Positions 9,811 to 17,062 of a DNA stretch of 64,000 bases are shown here, piece after piece (position 1 is the first letter of the stretch; every line of letters starts with the position of its first letter). Source of the DNA: Paenibacillus sp. 1781tsa1 (GTDB lineage: Bacteria > Bacillota > Bacilli > Paenibacillales > Paenibacillaceae). A program made the position numbers and the translations under genes. The stretch covers positions 248,001 to 312,000 of the forward strand of contig NZ_JAMYWY010000001.1 in the NCBI RefSeq assembly GCF_024159265.1. The letters are read 5' to 3'. A model generated the notes under the pieces. The model was not told the DNA's origin. It saw only the letters and a program-made list of their open reading frames with translations, and did not search any database.

Positions 9811-10686
9811 ATGAAATTAACGAATAAGATCGGTGTCATCGTGGATAGCTTTGGCGTAGGTGTGCGGGAAGGGTTAAACAAGGCGAAGGACGTAGGTGCA
9901 GAAGGTGTGCAGATATACGCCGTCAAGGGAGAGATGGACCCTGAAAATTTGTCACCTGCGGCGCGCAAGGAGCTGAAGAGTTACATCGATTCGCTGGGTC
10001 TCGAAATTTCAGCACTGGTTGGTGACCTTGGCGGACATGGTTTTCAGGTCAAGGAAGATAATCCGTGGAAAGTGGAGAAATCGAAGCGGATTGTGGATCT
10101 GGCCCTTGATCTGGGTACCAACATCGTCACAACACATATCGGCATTGTTCCACATGACCCTTCATCGGAGGTTTATGCCACGTTGCATGCTTCTTGTGAG
10201 GAACTGGGCCAATACGCCAAAAGTGTTGGCGCATATTTTGCCATTGAGACAGGACCGGAAACGGCAGCTGAATTGAAAGGATTCCTGGATACACTGTCGA
10301 CCAACGGGGTATCGGTGAATTTTGACCCGGCAAATATGGTGATGGTGACTGGAGATGATCCGGCGCAGGGCGTTCGTCTGCTTAAGGATTACATCGTACA
10401 TACCCATGTGAAGGATGGTGTGCGGTTGAAGGAAGTCGACCCACGAGACGTATACGGAGCGGTCGGTTATGCGCCTATGGATCACGAAAAAATTGCCGAG
10501 ATGGTCTCGTCCGGAACGTTCTTTCGTGAGGTGCCACTGGGCGAAGGTGGTGTTGATTTTGACGGATACTTTGCAGCGCTTCAGGAGATTGGCTACACCG
10601 GTTATCTGACGATTGAACGCGAGGTTGGTCATCAGCCGGAGGAGGATATTCGCAAGGCAGTTCGATTCATTCAACAATATCGATAG
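9811..10686 (+). CDS. Sugar phosphate isomerase/epimerase-like TIM barrel (copy 1)
   Basis: A 291-residue AP-endonuclease-2/xylose-isomerase-like TIM barrel. Candidate divalent-metal ligands are Glu146 (AIETGPE), Asp172 (NFDPANM), His199 (HTHVKDG) and Glu269 (TIERE), the pattern seen in IolE, IolI and tagatose epimerase relatives. It starts 5 bases after AGGAGGT and 17 bases after the GH38 stop, so it is in the same operon. The likely role is isomerisation or epimerisation of the sugar released by the glycosidases, or of an oxidised derivative. The exact substrate cannot be read from sequence. Confidence 0.85.
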   Translation: MKLTNKIGVIVDSFGVGVREGLNKAKDVGAEGVQIYAVKGEMDPENLSPAARKELKSYIDSLGLEISALVGDLGGHGFQVKEDNPWKVEKSKRIVDLALDLGTNIVTTHIGIVPHDPSSEVYATLHASCEELGQYAKSVGAYFAIETGPETAAELKGFLDTLSTNGVSVNFDPANMVMVTGDDPAQGVRLLKDYIVHTHVKDGVRLKEVDPRDVYGAVGYAPMDHEKIAEMVSSGTFFREVPLGEGGVDFDGYFAALQEIGYTGYLTIEREVGHQPEEDIRKAVRFIQQYR

Positions 10687-10698
10687 GGAGCTGAGCAG

Positions 10699-11571
10699 AT
10701 GAAAGTGGGCCTGAGTACGTATAGTTTGTTGAACGATTTGAATTCCGGTGAGATGACGGTGCTGGATGTAATCGACTGGATTGCGGCAAACGGCGGTGAG
10801 CATATGGAGATGGTACCTTACGGCTATACCGTGGAGGATAATCACGATCTGGCGGATGAGATTCGGGAACGGGCAGCGTCTGCGGGTATTGAACTGTCCA
10901 ACTATTCGATGCCAGCCAATTTCGTACAGGAGACGGAAGAGGCGTTTGAAGAAGAGATGGCCCGGGTCAAAAGACATGTGGATGTGGTACACCTTATGGG
11001 TGTAAAACATATGCGTCATGACGTCACGGCGTTTACCCTGCCAAAGGAGAAGATGACCATCGCTTGGTTCGAGGAACATCTGCCTCTAATGGTACGGGGA
11101 AGCCAGATCATTGCGGACTATGCTGCGCAGTTTGGCATCACGACAACCATTGAAAATCACGGCTTCAGTGTGCAGGCGAGTGACCGGGTGCAACGTGTGC
11201 TGCATGCTGTGGATCGTCCTAACTTCAGAACAACACTCGATATTGGCAACTTCATGTGCGTGGATGAGAATCCGATCATTGGCGTCATGAAAAGTCTGCC
11301 GTACGCTTCTCTGGTCCACTTCAAAGATTTCTACTTCCGTCCTTATGATGAGCACCCAGGTGAGGGTGAATGGTTTACGACGGCCTACGGCAACTTCCTG
11401 CGTGGGGCCATCGTTGGGCAAGGGGATATTCCGATCCGTAAAATTGTAAAGCTGATCAAAGACTCCGGCTATGATGGTCACATTACAGTGGAGTTCGAAG
11501 GCATGGAGGAATGCAAATCCGCATCCAAAATCGCCATGGATAACCTGCGCCGCTTCTGGGAAGAAGCGTAA
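10699..11571 (+). CDS. Sugar phosphate isomerase/epimerase-like TIM barrel (copy 2)
   Basis: A 290-residue protein of the same superfamily as its upstream neighbour but clearly divergent, so it is not a recent duplicate. Candidate metal ligands are Glu152 (TIENHG), Asp181 (TLDIGNF), His207 (VHFKDF) and Glu265 (TVEFEG). It starts 12 bases after the previous stop behind GGGAG and is the last gene before a strong terminator. Two non-identical TIM barrels in a row suggest successive steps or different sugars in the same pathway. That is inference. Confidence 0.85.
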   Translation: MKVGLSTYSLLNDLNSGEMTVLDVIDWIAANGGEHMEMVPYGYTVEDNHDLADEIRERAASAGIELSNYSMPANFVQETEEAFEEEMARVKRHVDVVHLMGVKHMRHDVTAFTLPKEKMTIAWFEEHLPLMVRGSQIIADYAAQFGITTTIENHGFSVQASDRVQRVLHAVDRPNFRTTLDIGNFMCVDENPIIGVMKSLPYASLVHFKDFYFRPYDEHPGEGEWFTTAYGNFLRGAIVGQGDIPIRKIVKLIKDSGYDGHITVEFEGMEECKSASKIAMDNLRRFWEEA

Positions 11572-11595
11572 CGAACATCATGGGGAGATAATTAA

Positions 11596-11624
11596 GGGCC
11601 GCGTCCAGACGTGGCTCTTTTTCT
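11596..11624 (+). terminator. Rho-independent terminator ending the glycan operon
   Basis: A near-perfect 10-bp stem (GGGCCGCGTC with GACGTGGCTC, two G-T pairs) with a very short loop, followed by TTTTTCTC. Confidence 0.8.
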
Positions 11625-11695
11625 CATACTACAGCAAGCGAAAAAGCCTATCAGAATATGGTTCTGTGCAAGGATTAAGTTACGAGCATCACAAG

Positions 11696-11706
11696 TGTGG
11701 TATAAT
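11696..11706 (+). promoter_or_regulatory. Extended -10 promoter for the small DNA-binding protein gene
   Basis: TATAAT at 11701-11706 (by eye, within one base) is preceded by TG-N, an extended -10. No good -35 is visible. It lies about 55 bases before the gene start. Confidence 0.5.
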
Positions 11707-11759
11707 GGATATATTCAGCCTGATAATAACTGGCTATGGATAGGAGATGTCACTGATCT

Positions 11760-11987
11760 ATGCAGGTATTCGAGGACTGGAATCAGAAAGTAAAGAAGAC
11801 GTTTAATGCTACGAACCCAGAGGTAGTGTTGACGGTATCGGAAGCTGGAAGTTTGCTTGGTTTGACCAAAGACCAGATGAAACTGTACGTGGACAAGAAC
11901 AAACTAACGAAGGTCCCGATCATGAGAAGTGTTCACCGATACCTCTTATTGAAAAGTGAAATAGATAACATCGTTCAAGCTCGATAA
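11760..11987 (+). CDS. Small DNA-binding protein, excisionase/MerR-like helix-turn-helix
   Basis: A 75-residue protein. From about residue 24 it reads TVSEAGSLLGLTKDQMKLYV, then a short basic stretch (KNKLTKVPIMRSVHRYLL) and a C-terminal helix. This is the layout of the excisionase/MerR-like winged helix: recognition helix, then a wing with a basic residue before the final helix. Nothing around it looks like a phage or integrase, so it is more likely a stand-alone regulator than an excisionase. Its own promoter and terminator make it monocistronic. Target unknown. Confidence 0.65.
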   Translation: MQVFEDWNQKVKKTFNATNPEVVLTVSEAGSLLGLTKDQMKLYVDKNKLTKVPIMRSVHRYLLLKSEIDNIVQAR

Positions 11988-12007
11988 CTTCATAGGATTG
12001 AACACAA

Positions 12008-12049
12008 CCATTTGACCGACAGGATTCGGGAGAGTGGTCTTTTTTTTAT
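12008..12049 (+). terminator. Probable terminator after the small DNA-binding protein gene
   Basis: Nested complementary blocks (ACCA...TGGT outside, CCGA...TCGG inside) end in a run of eight T. The stem is interrupted, so moderate confidence. Confidence 0.5.
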
Positions 12050-12066
12050 CGGAAAGGGGACAGAAC

Positions 12067-12332
12067 GTGCTGAATAAAGCGTCAGACTGGTTCTATCAAA
12101 GGGTAAATTGGAGATGGGTTGTAGCTGCGGTTATTGTATTTGCATGTTTTATTGCATTTATACTGCCGCGTCTCTGATCATGTATCGTTATCCTGAACGT
12201 ACGCCTGTGCTTGCTGAACTCACTCCGATATTTACCTTGTTGAAATGGTGTCTGATCTATGCCAGTTTTGCAGCACTGGTTCCGGGTGTTCTGATCAGTA
12301 TTCTCTACGATATACGCAAGCGAAAGAACTAG
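12067..12332 (+). pseudogene. Small two-TM membrane protein gene split by a frameshift
   Basis: A GTG at 12067, 7 bases after AAAGGGG, opens a frame of 36 codons. It encodes a polar N-terminus (NKASDWFYQRVNWRW) and one hydrophobic segment, then stops at 12175-12177. An overlapping frame on the same strand continues without a stop to 12332 and encodes a second membrane segment with a basic tail (DIRKRKN), but it has no usable start of its own: its only ATG lies inside the first TM region and gives a Cys-rich nonsense-like beginning. Joining the two with a -1 shift near 12165-12177 gives a sensible protein of about 88 residues with two TM segments. It is either a real frameshift mutation or a sequencing error. 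Function unknown. Confidence 0.55.
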
Positions 12333-12499
12333 TGGAGAGAGGGATGGATTGAGAATATGTTGGTAACCCTAATCGTGTAAAAGTCCGCAGAGATGAGTGC
12401 AGAAATATATGCTTGTCAAAGGACAACCTGTTCATATATACTCATGTCGCAAGTGGCGTGAATCGTATAATTACATGAGCCCAAGGAGATGAAGAATGC

Positions 12500-12928
12500 A
12501 TGTCGATCAGCTTGAATGTGTATCTGATAACAGACGGTAATGGACGTGAAGCGGTAGATTTTTATCAAAAGGCATTTGGAGCGGAAGTGCTCGCGCTTCA
12601 AACATTTGGTGACGGTCCATCTGACCCGAATCATCCCATCCCGCCAGAAGCGAAAGACCGTATTATGCATGCTTCTTTGCAGATTGGCAGCTCGGTATTA
12701 ATGTTGTCCGACACATTTCCAGGCATGCCGTACACCATAGGTAATCATGTTAGTATTACTGTGAACACGGATACTGTCGATGAAGCCAAAGCTATTTTCA
12801 GCCAACTGGAAGATGGCGGCGTAGTGGAAATGGCGATACAAGAGACGTTCTGGAGTCCAGCCTACGGCTCGGTAGTCGACAAATTCGGCGTACATTTTCA
12901 GATCAGTGCTAAACCGGGACAAGCTTAA
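12500..12928 (+). CDS. VOC-family protein, PhnB/YjdN-like
   Basis: A 142-residue protein with the paired beta-alpha-beta-beta-beta modules of the vicinal oxygen chelate fold: SISLNVYLITDGNGREAV, FYQKAFGAEVL, MHASLQIGSSVLMLSD, then HVSITVNTD and the ending VVDKFGVHFQIS. It resembles the PhnB/YjdN branch, whose members are cytoplasmic, usually dimeric and mostly of unknown substrate. A terminator follows and no operon partner is present. AAGGAG lies 11 bases upstream of the ATG. Possible roles include resistance to an electrophile or antibiotic, but no direct evidence is visible. Confidence 0.85.
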   Translation: MSISLNVYLITDGNGREAVDFYQKAFGAEVLALQTFGDGPSDPNHPIPPEAKDRIMHASLQIGSSVLMLSDTFPGMPYTIGNHVSITVNTDTVDEAKAIFSQLEDGGVVEMAIQETFWSPAYGSVVDKFGVHFQISAKPGQA

Positions 12929-12963
12929 GAGCGTACTCTTCGCTAATATAGCCTACAAACGGC

Positions 12964-13006
12964 AAAACCTCCACGATCTGCTTTGAGCAGTTCTGGAGGT
13001 TTTTTG
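12964..13006. terminator. Bidirectional terminator between convergent genes
   Basis: AAAACCTCCA pairs with TGGAGGTTTT around an inner GCTG/CAGC hairpin, with T-runs in both directions (TTTTTTG rightward, TTTTGCC leftward). It separates the VOC gene from the convergent leftward gene. Confidence 0.85.
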
Positions 13007-13028
13007 TTTTTCCCTATACGGCGTGGGA

Positions 13029-13883
13029 TTACCCTTCCTTCTGAATCTTGGAAGGGTTGTTGATTTTATAAGGAACCGGGTTACGTGTCAGCTTCTTCTT
13101 GATGATTTTGGCTTCAAACGTGATAACGTCTCCCACTTCCAGTTCTTGTTTCTTAACAGTAGCACTGTGGCTCGACCACGCTTCCCCAACGTCGATGACG
13201 TCTGGCTCCGTGATGGTAACTGCTTCATAGATGATGACTTCATCGTCATTGTCAGAGAAGTGATTCGGTACGGTAGTGAACTCTTTGACAACGGCGCTCA
13301 TCTTCACTTTGCCTTCTGGCAGATCAATCTTAACGGCCTTGGCCTTGCTCGCTGTTTTGGCTTTGGGTTTGGCTTCACTGGCTGCCCCGGACTGAGGTCC
13401 AACATACGCTTCTACTAGCCCATCCGGATCACCCTTCATCCCCGAGGAGAATTCATCTGTGTCCGTGTCGTCTGAATCATCCAGATCCGCCGGAATTTCA
13501 TCCGGGTTAACCAGGGCATCTGGAGTTGGCGTAACATCAGCAGAGACTGGTGCGACTGTATCCGAAGTTGACGATTCTGTGCTGCGATCTGGCCCCGCAT
13601 TACTTATGCTTCTGGCGCTGTAACTGGACGCTTGCATTTCCTTCAGATACGACGGGTGAATGCAATGTTTTTGTCCATTATCCAGTTGAATAACGGCCGC
13701 CATGTGATCGACATATCCAATGATGGTGCACGGCATGTTTAATCCGTTTCCTTTATAATAGAACGTTTTGAGTTTGGTCGCTTTACCAGAAAGCAGGCCC
13801 CACTCCTGACATTTCTCAATCAGCTCATCTTCGTTATCCAGCGTAATAAAATCCTGTGGTTCAATCATAAACGCGTATGTCAT
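13029..13883 (-). CDS. Hypothetical protein: N-terminal domain, acidic linker, OB-like C-terminal domain
   Basis: A 284-residue protein I cannot name. It has three parts. Residues 1-90 form a compact domain (MIEPQDFITL, CTIIGYVDHMAAVIQLDNGQ). Residues about 95-190 are a Ser/Thr/Pro/Asp-rich, strongly acidic linker (DLDDSDDTDTDE) followed by Ala/Lys repeats (EAKPKAKTASKAKAVK). The last 80 residues include DVIDVGEAW, LEVGDVITFEAKI and VPYKINNPSKI, which recall small OB-fold domains with a VGD-V-F-A-V strand. Such folds often bind nucleic acid, but that is inference. The start at 13883 follows GGAAGGG by 9 bases; a TTG 16 codons upstream is weaker. No partner gene is evident. Confidence 0.7.
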   Translation of the reverse strand: MTYAFMIEPQDFITLDNEDELIEKCQEWGLLSGKATKLKTFYYKGNGLNMPCTIIGYVDHMAAVIQLDNGQKHCIHPSYLKEMQASSYSARSISNAGPDRSTESSTSDTVAPVSADVTPTPDALVNPDEIPADLDDSDDTDTDEFSSGMKGDPDGLVEAYVGPQSGAASEAKPKAKTASKAKAVKIDLPEGKVKMSAVVKEFTTVPNHFSDNDDEVIIYEAVTITEPDVIDVGEAWSSHSATVKKQELEVGDVITFEAKIIKKKLTRNPVPYKINNPSKIQKEG

Positions 13884-14031
13884 ATGGAATTTCCGCCCTT
13901 CCAATCCATTCTTCATGTTCATCGTTTCCAAATTACAACCAGTGTATCACAAATGGGCATTTTGCTTAAATCCAATCACTGAAATCTGTACTCGGAGATG
14001 AAGATTATCAAAGCTTGCTCACAGAGGCCTG

Positions 14032-14040
14032 TGCTATAAT
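14032..14040 (+). promoter_or_regulatory. Extended -10 promoter of the bacilliredoxin gene
   Basis: TGC-TATAAT, an extended -10, about 70 bases before the ATG. TTGCTC lies upstream but at short spacing (14), so the -35 is uncertain. Confidence 0.5.
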
Positions 14041-14110
14041 TTGATCAGAATATAAGGGTAGAAGTTGTTATATAGCATGGATATACATATTTCAGGAAGG
14101 GAAGATCTGT

Positions 14111-14650
14111 ATGGAAAAAAAGGTGAATCATCAAGCCGTATGGCTGGCTATAGGTGTTGCCATGGGGGTCAGTATTGGCGCAGCTACACAGCAACTTGGA
14201 CTCGGGATTGCTTTTGGCTTGGCGCTTGGCATTGTCATTGGTTCGGTGGTTAGTAAACGTACGGGTTCAGACTCGGAACATATGCTCAGCGAACATGTCC
14301 ATGAATTGCACAAAACGGGTGACTGGGAAGACGCGCTTCAACGCTCACAGGATCATCCGGTGCTTATCCTGAAGCACAGCACAACGTGTCCGATAAGTGC
14401 GAGAGCCTACAGAGAGTTTATCGCGTTTGTAGGTACCAATGCTTCCGATTCGAAACATCCCATGGATTACCGCATCGTCAAAGTGATTGAAAATCGCTCT
14501 TTGTCCCGCCATATTGCGGAAGAGACAGAGATTCACCATGAGTCACCACAGGTACTTCTGCTCGATCAGGGGCAAGTTGTCAAACATACCTCCCATGGCA
14601 AAATCACGAAAAAGAGATTATTGCAGTGGGCACAGCATCCGTTTGGATGA
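14111..14650 (+). CDS. ytxJ: Membrane-anchored YtxJ-type bacilliredoxin
   Basis: 179 residues in two parts. Residues about 8-55 are Gly/Ala-rich and hydrophobic with small-residue spacing (AIGVAMGVSIGAA, GIAFGLALGIVIGSVV), like a glycine-zipper membrane anchor. Residues about 65-179 are a thioredoxin-fold YtxJ monothiol bacilliredoxin (DUF2847) with the active-site Cys93 in HSTTCPISARAYREF and a proline-containing loop near ESPQVLLLD. YtxJ proteins are thought to remove bacillithiol from S-bacillithiolated proteins or to act in its redox cycle. Known YtxJ is about 108 residues and soluble, so the anchor is an addition that would place it at the membrane. The gene stands alone behind GGAAGGGA. 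Confidence 0.8.
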   Translation: MEKKVNHQAVWLAIGVAMGVSIGAATQQLGLGIAFGLALGIVIGSVVSKRTGSDSEHMLSEHVHELHKTGDWEDALQRSQDHPVLILKHSTTCPISARAYREFIAFVGTNASDSKHPMDYRIVKVIENRSLSRHIAEETEIHHESPQVLLLDQGQVVKHTSHGKITKKRLLQWAQHPFG

Positions 14651-14760
14651 AGTGTATGAGATAGGTTTACTTTAAAAATATCAAAAAAAATCATATCTTT
14701 GCACACGAACTTCGATTAAAATATAACTTGTCTTCATATTTATGAATCGGAGTGATCTAT

Positions 14761-15519
14761 ATGGAACAATATAAGTTCAAGTCGGAACATAGTCAGATGC
14801 TTGTTGATGCTATTGTTGAAGGATACCGCGAATATATTGATCACCGTAAAGATCGGAAGAGAAACATGAAGATTAGTTCAGCCTTTGCCTGGACTAAGGG
14901 TAATTTTATTGAGAGCAAAATCGCAGATTATTGCGGTGAACAAGGATTCACTCACAAGAAATCCAAAGCAGGTTTAACATGGGATTATCTCCAGTTCACA
15001 CATGAAGAATCAAAAGTTCTGTTTCTGATCAAGAACGCAGCCTACTTTAATGAGAATAGTTTTTCCAGTGCCAAGCTACCTACGGGCGTTGACAACAAAG
15101 GTGCTTTCCGTACCTATTTACACGATCTCTCTAAGATTAATAACGATCTGGAATTTTCTTTGATTCAACAACGCCGTAATGAACATGGTGAGTTGGAGAG
15201 GGTTGAGCAACTGTCTTTTCCCCTCTCAGAGAGTCAGGTTAGTCGTGTGAAAGAAGAACTTGAACATCTTGCATCTACGTATAATGAATTTCATATACTC
15301 ACTTATGCCATTGATGATGCATACCAAATTTCGAAGGTTCAGCATTATCTGCCCAATCCGCATGATAATATAGCTTATTTTATAGAAGATTTGTCGGATC
15401 TGATCTCAGGTGCTGAGTTAAATGAGAGTGACCGTGAGGTACTTGCACCAGATATGGAAGATATCGTTGATCCGGCGGCTTATGATATTGAGATTTTGGA
15501 AGAAGAACAGCGGGGTTGA
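14761..15519 (+). CDS. Unknown protein paired with an HTH-ImmA/IrrE protease (DUF5986-like)
   Basis: A 252-residue soluble protein with no signal or membrane segment. I recall a similar family as DUF5986, but that name is not confirmed. Features: a conserved-looking SSAFAWTKGNFIESKIADYC around residues 40-60, a central domain with WDYLQFTHEESKVLFLIKNAAYF, and a very acidic C-terminus (DMEDIVDPAAYDIEILEEEQ). It starts 8 bases after CGGAG and ends 38 bases before the HTH-ImmA gene, so the two are probably co-transcribed. Base composition is visibly more AT-rich than the flanking genes, which fits horizontal transfer. It could be the effector or the substrate that the downstream regulator-protease controls; that is inference. 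Confidence 0.7.
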   Translation: MEQYKFKSEHSQMLVDAIVEGYREYIDHRKDRKRNMKISSAFAWTKGNFIESKIADYCGEQGFTHKKSKAGLTWDYLQFTHEESKVLFLIKNAAYFNENSFSSAKLPTGVDNKGAFRTYLHDLSKINNDLEFSLIQQRRNEHGELERVEQLSFPLSESQVSRVKEELEHLASTYNEFHILTYAIDDAYQISKVQHYLPNPHDNIAYFIEDLSDLISGAELNESDREVLAPDMEDIVDPAAYDIEILEEEQRG

Positions 15520-15557
15520 TTCCTTGGTAGTTCGCAGTCCAGTAAGGAGGGAGCAGC

Positions 15558-16754
15558 ATGTTCGTTGGTGAAAATTTGACCAATTTACGGATCATGCATG
15601 GGTATTCGAGAAAGCAACTCTCCGAACAATTAGGTGTGACAGAACAAGCAGTCTGGCAATATGAAAATGCTTATACCTCTCCCAAAGTTCCAATCGTGAA
15701 TGAGTTGAAACGCATTTTCAGTGTGAAAAGCAAGTATTTTTATACGAAAGATATGCTTACACAGCGTAATAATGCAGCCAACATTGATGTTATGAACATT
15801 GCCTATCGTTCGAAAGTGATGAATGTGATATCCAAGACACAGACAGAAGCAAAGCATGTAGAATATCTGGACACGTTCATTAATTATATTACCGCTCAGA
15901 TCAGCCTCCCCACACTGAATATTATCCAATTGCGGGAAGAGGCAATTGAGTATATGAACCATACAGACGATGACCGTACGACTCAGATCCATTATGTTGC
16001 CCATCTTGCGAGACAACGGCTGAATATGGAGCCATCCACGAATGAGAACCTGATGTTCCGGATTGAAAAAAGTGGTGTATATGTTTTTGAAAAAGCGATT
16101 GGTGAAGAAATTGATGCGTACAGCCTTTGGACAAGAAATGATCGTCCGTTTATCATACTGGGCAACATCAAACGTTCTGCGGTTCGTAGGAATTTCGATA
16201 TTGCACATGAGCTTGGTCATTTGTTGCTTCATTATCGTCTTGAATTTGTCAATCTGGACCGAAAAGAACACAAATTGATTGAAAATGAAGCTAATCTGTT
16301 TGCGGGTGCATTTTTATTGCCCGAAGAAGAGTTTTCATCGGACATGAATGAAATCACTTATAAGACGAATCCCGATCAATATCTTGATTTGAAAAATAAA
16401 TGGAAGACTTCCCTACAAGTGTTGGGATACAGAGCAGCACATCTAGGAATGATGGAAGCTAAGGATCATCGTAATTTCTATGCGGCGATGCACCGAAGAG
16501 GATATCTGGAAAAGGAGCCTTTCGACAGGGAGATTCCACTTCAAAAGCCGATGCGAATTAAAACCATTATTGACCTGCTTTCCAATAAAGGTCTTGTGGA
16601 TATCCGTTATATGATTGAGGAGGATTGGAAAGTGGAAACTTCCTTCTTTCATCATATGACAGGAATAAACACGGACTTTTTTAACAAGTACATGACGAAG
16701 AAGCCTGAAACTAGCATTCAAAATGTTAGGGAAATGCCTACACGTAGTTCTTGA
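15558..16754 (+). CDS. XRE helix-turn-helix / ImmA-IrrE metalloprotease fusion
   Basis: A 398-residue protein of the COG2856 type. Residues 1-65 are an XRE-family helix-turn-helix (LRIMHGYSRKQLSEQLGVTE, AVWQYENAYTSP). The central domain is an ImmA/IrrE zinc protease with HELGH at residues 217-221 (His217, His221, catalytic Glu218) and a downstream ENEANLFAGAFLLPE motif that supplies the third zinc ligand. The C-terminal 130 residues are less conserved. Such proteins usually repress a nearby gene and relieve repression by cleaving a regulator, as ImmA does on ICEBs1 and IrrE does after DNA damage. RBS AAGGAGG is excellent. With the unknown gene upstream it forms a compact two-gene module. Confidence 0.9.
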   Translation: MFVGENLTNLRIMHGYSRKQLSEQLGVTEQAVWQYENAYTSPKVPIVNELKRIFSVKSKYFYTKDMLTQRNNAANIDVMNIAYRSKVMNVISKTQTEAKHVEYLDTFINYITAQISLPTLNIIQLREEAIEYMNHTDDDRTTQIHYVAHLARQRLNMEPSTNENLMFRIEKSGVYVFEKAIGEEIDAYSLWTRNDRPFIILGNIKRSAVRRNFDIAHELGHLLLHYRLEFVNLDRKEHKLIENEANLFAGAFLLPEEEFSSDMNEITYKTNPDQYLDLKNKWKTSLQVLGYRAAHLGMMEAKDHRNFYAAMHRRGYLEKEPFDREIPLQKPMRIKTIIDLLSNKGLVDIRYMIEEDWKVETSFFHHMTGINTDFFNKYMTKKPETSIQNVREMPTRSS

Positions 16755-16796
16755 AATTACTGGTAGGTAAAGGATTGCTCCGTATAAAACGATTAT

Positions 16797-16842
16797 AGAC
16801 CTGTTTTTTTCAGCCCATGGCTGAGGAAAACAGGTCTTTTTT
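16797..16842 (+). terminator. Terminator of the HTH-ImmA module
   Basis: AGACCTGTTTT pairs with AAAACAGGTCT, with an inner CAGCC/GGCTG hairpin, followed by at least five T. The T-run merges directly into the first candidate KdpE site. Confidence 0.9.
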
Positions 16843-16891
16843 ACGCTTTTTTTACACCTGTGGTGGCATTTCTTTACCCCTTTTTTACAGC
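16840..16891 (+). promoter_or_regulatory. Two tandem candidate KdpE operators upstream of the kdp genes
   Basis: Site 1 (16840-16858) is TTTACG-N5-TTTACA-CC; site 2 (16873-16889) is TTTACC-N5-TTTACA. As I remember it, the E. coli kdpFABC KdpE operator is TTTATA-N5-TTTACA with the spacer CTTTT and a CC after it. Site 1 differs from that only at two bases of the first half-site. The two sites start 33 bases apart, about three helical turns, so both would face the same side of the DNA. They lie 65-115 bases before the first kdp ORF. The core promoter was not assigned with confidence. Confidence 0.65.
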
Positions 16892-16955
16892 GTTTCATAT
16901 TACGATTTTACATGTAGCAGGTGCAGAGAACGGTAGAGAGAGGGAGGAAGGGCGC

Positions 16956-17042
16956 ATGGTGAATGATACCACGATGATTGGATTGGTTGTGCTGCTGTTT
17001 GCGGTGTTTTGGGGATTTGTGAAATTCTGCGAAAAGGCTTGA
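16956..17042 (+). CDS. 28-residue membrane peptide upstream of kdpF
   Basis: A small ORF with its own ribosome binding site (GGGAGGAAGGG), one hydrophobic stretch (MIGLVVLLFAVFWGFV) and the tail KFCEKA. Length, single TM and position immediately before kdpF suggest a structural or regulatory subunit of the Kdp complex. I have the impression that short ORFs ending in a Cys-Asp/Glu-Arg/Lys motif precede kdpF or kdpA in several phyla, but I could not check this. It is 20 bases from kdpF, so it is part of the operon. Confidence 0.6.
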   Translation: MVNDTTMIGLVVLLFAVFWGFVKFCEKA

Positions 17043-17062
17043 GGGTAGAGAGGGGGAGCGGA

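Noticed and set aside
10162..11079. A 305-codon open frame on the minus strand across the two TIM-barrel genes
   Set aside because: It lies opposite two convincing genes with motifs and ribosome binding sites, and has no recognisable domain or start site.
11748..11806. A short ORF starting ATG TCA CTG before the small HTH gene
   Set aside because: Only 19 codons, and it overlaps the better-supported 75-codon gene in another frame.
12108..12332. An intact 74-residue membrane protein
   Set aside because: Its first 20 residues are Cys-rich and overlap the first TM in another frame; a frameshifted longer gene explains the region better.
16755..16955. A possible c-di-AMP (ydaO-type) riboswitch before the kdp genes
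   Set aside because: The region contains only the terminator, KdpE-like sites and AT-rich DNA; the ydaO conserved core was not found.
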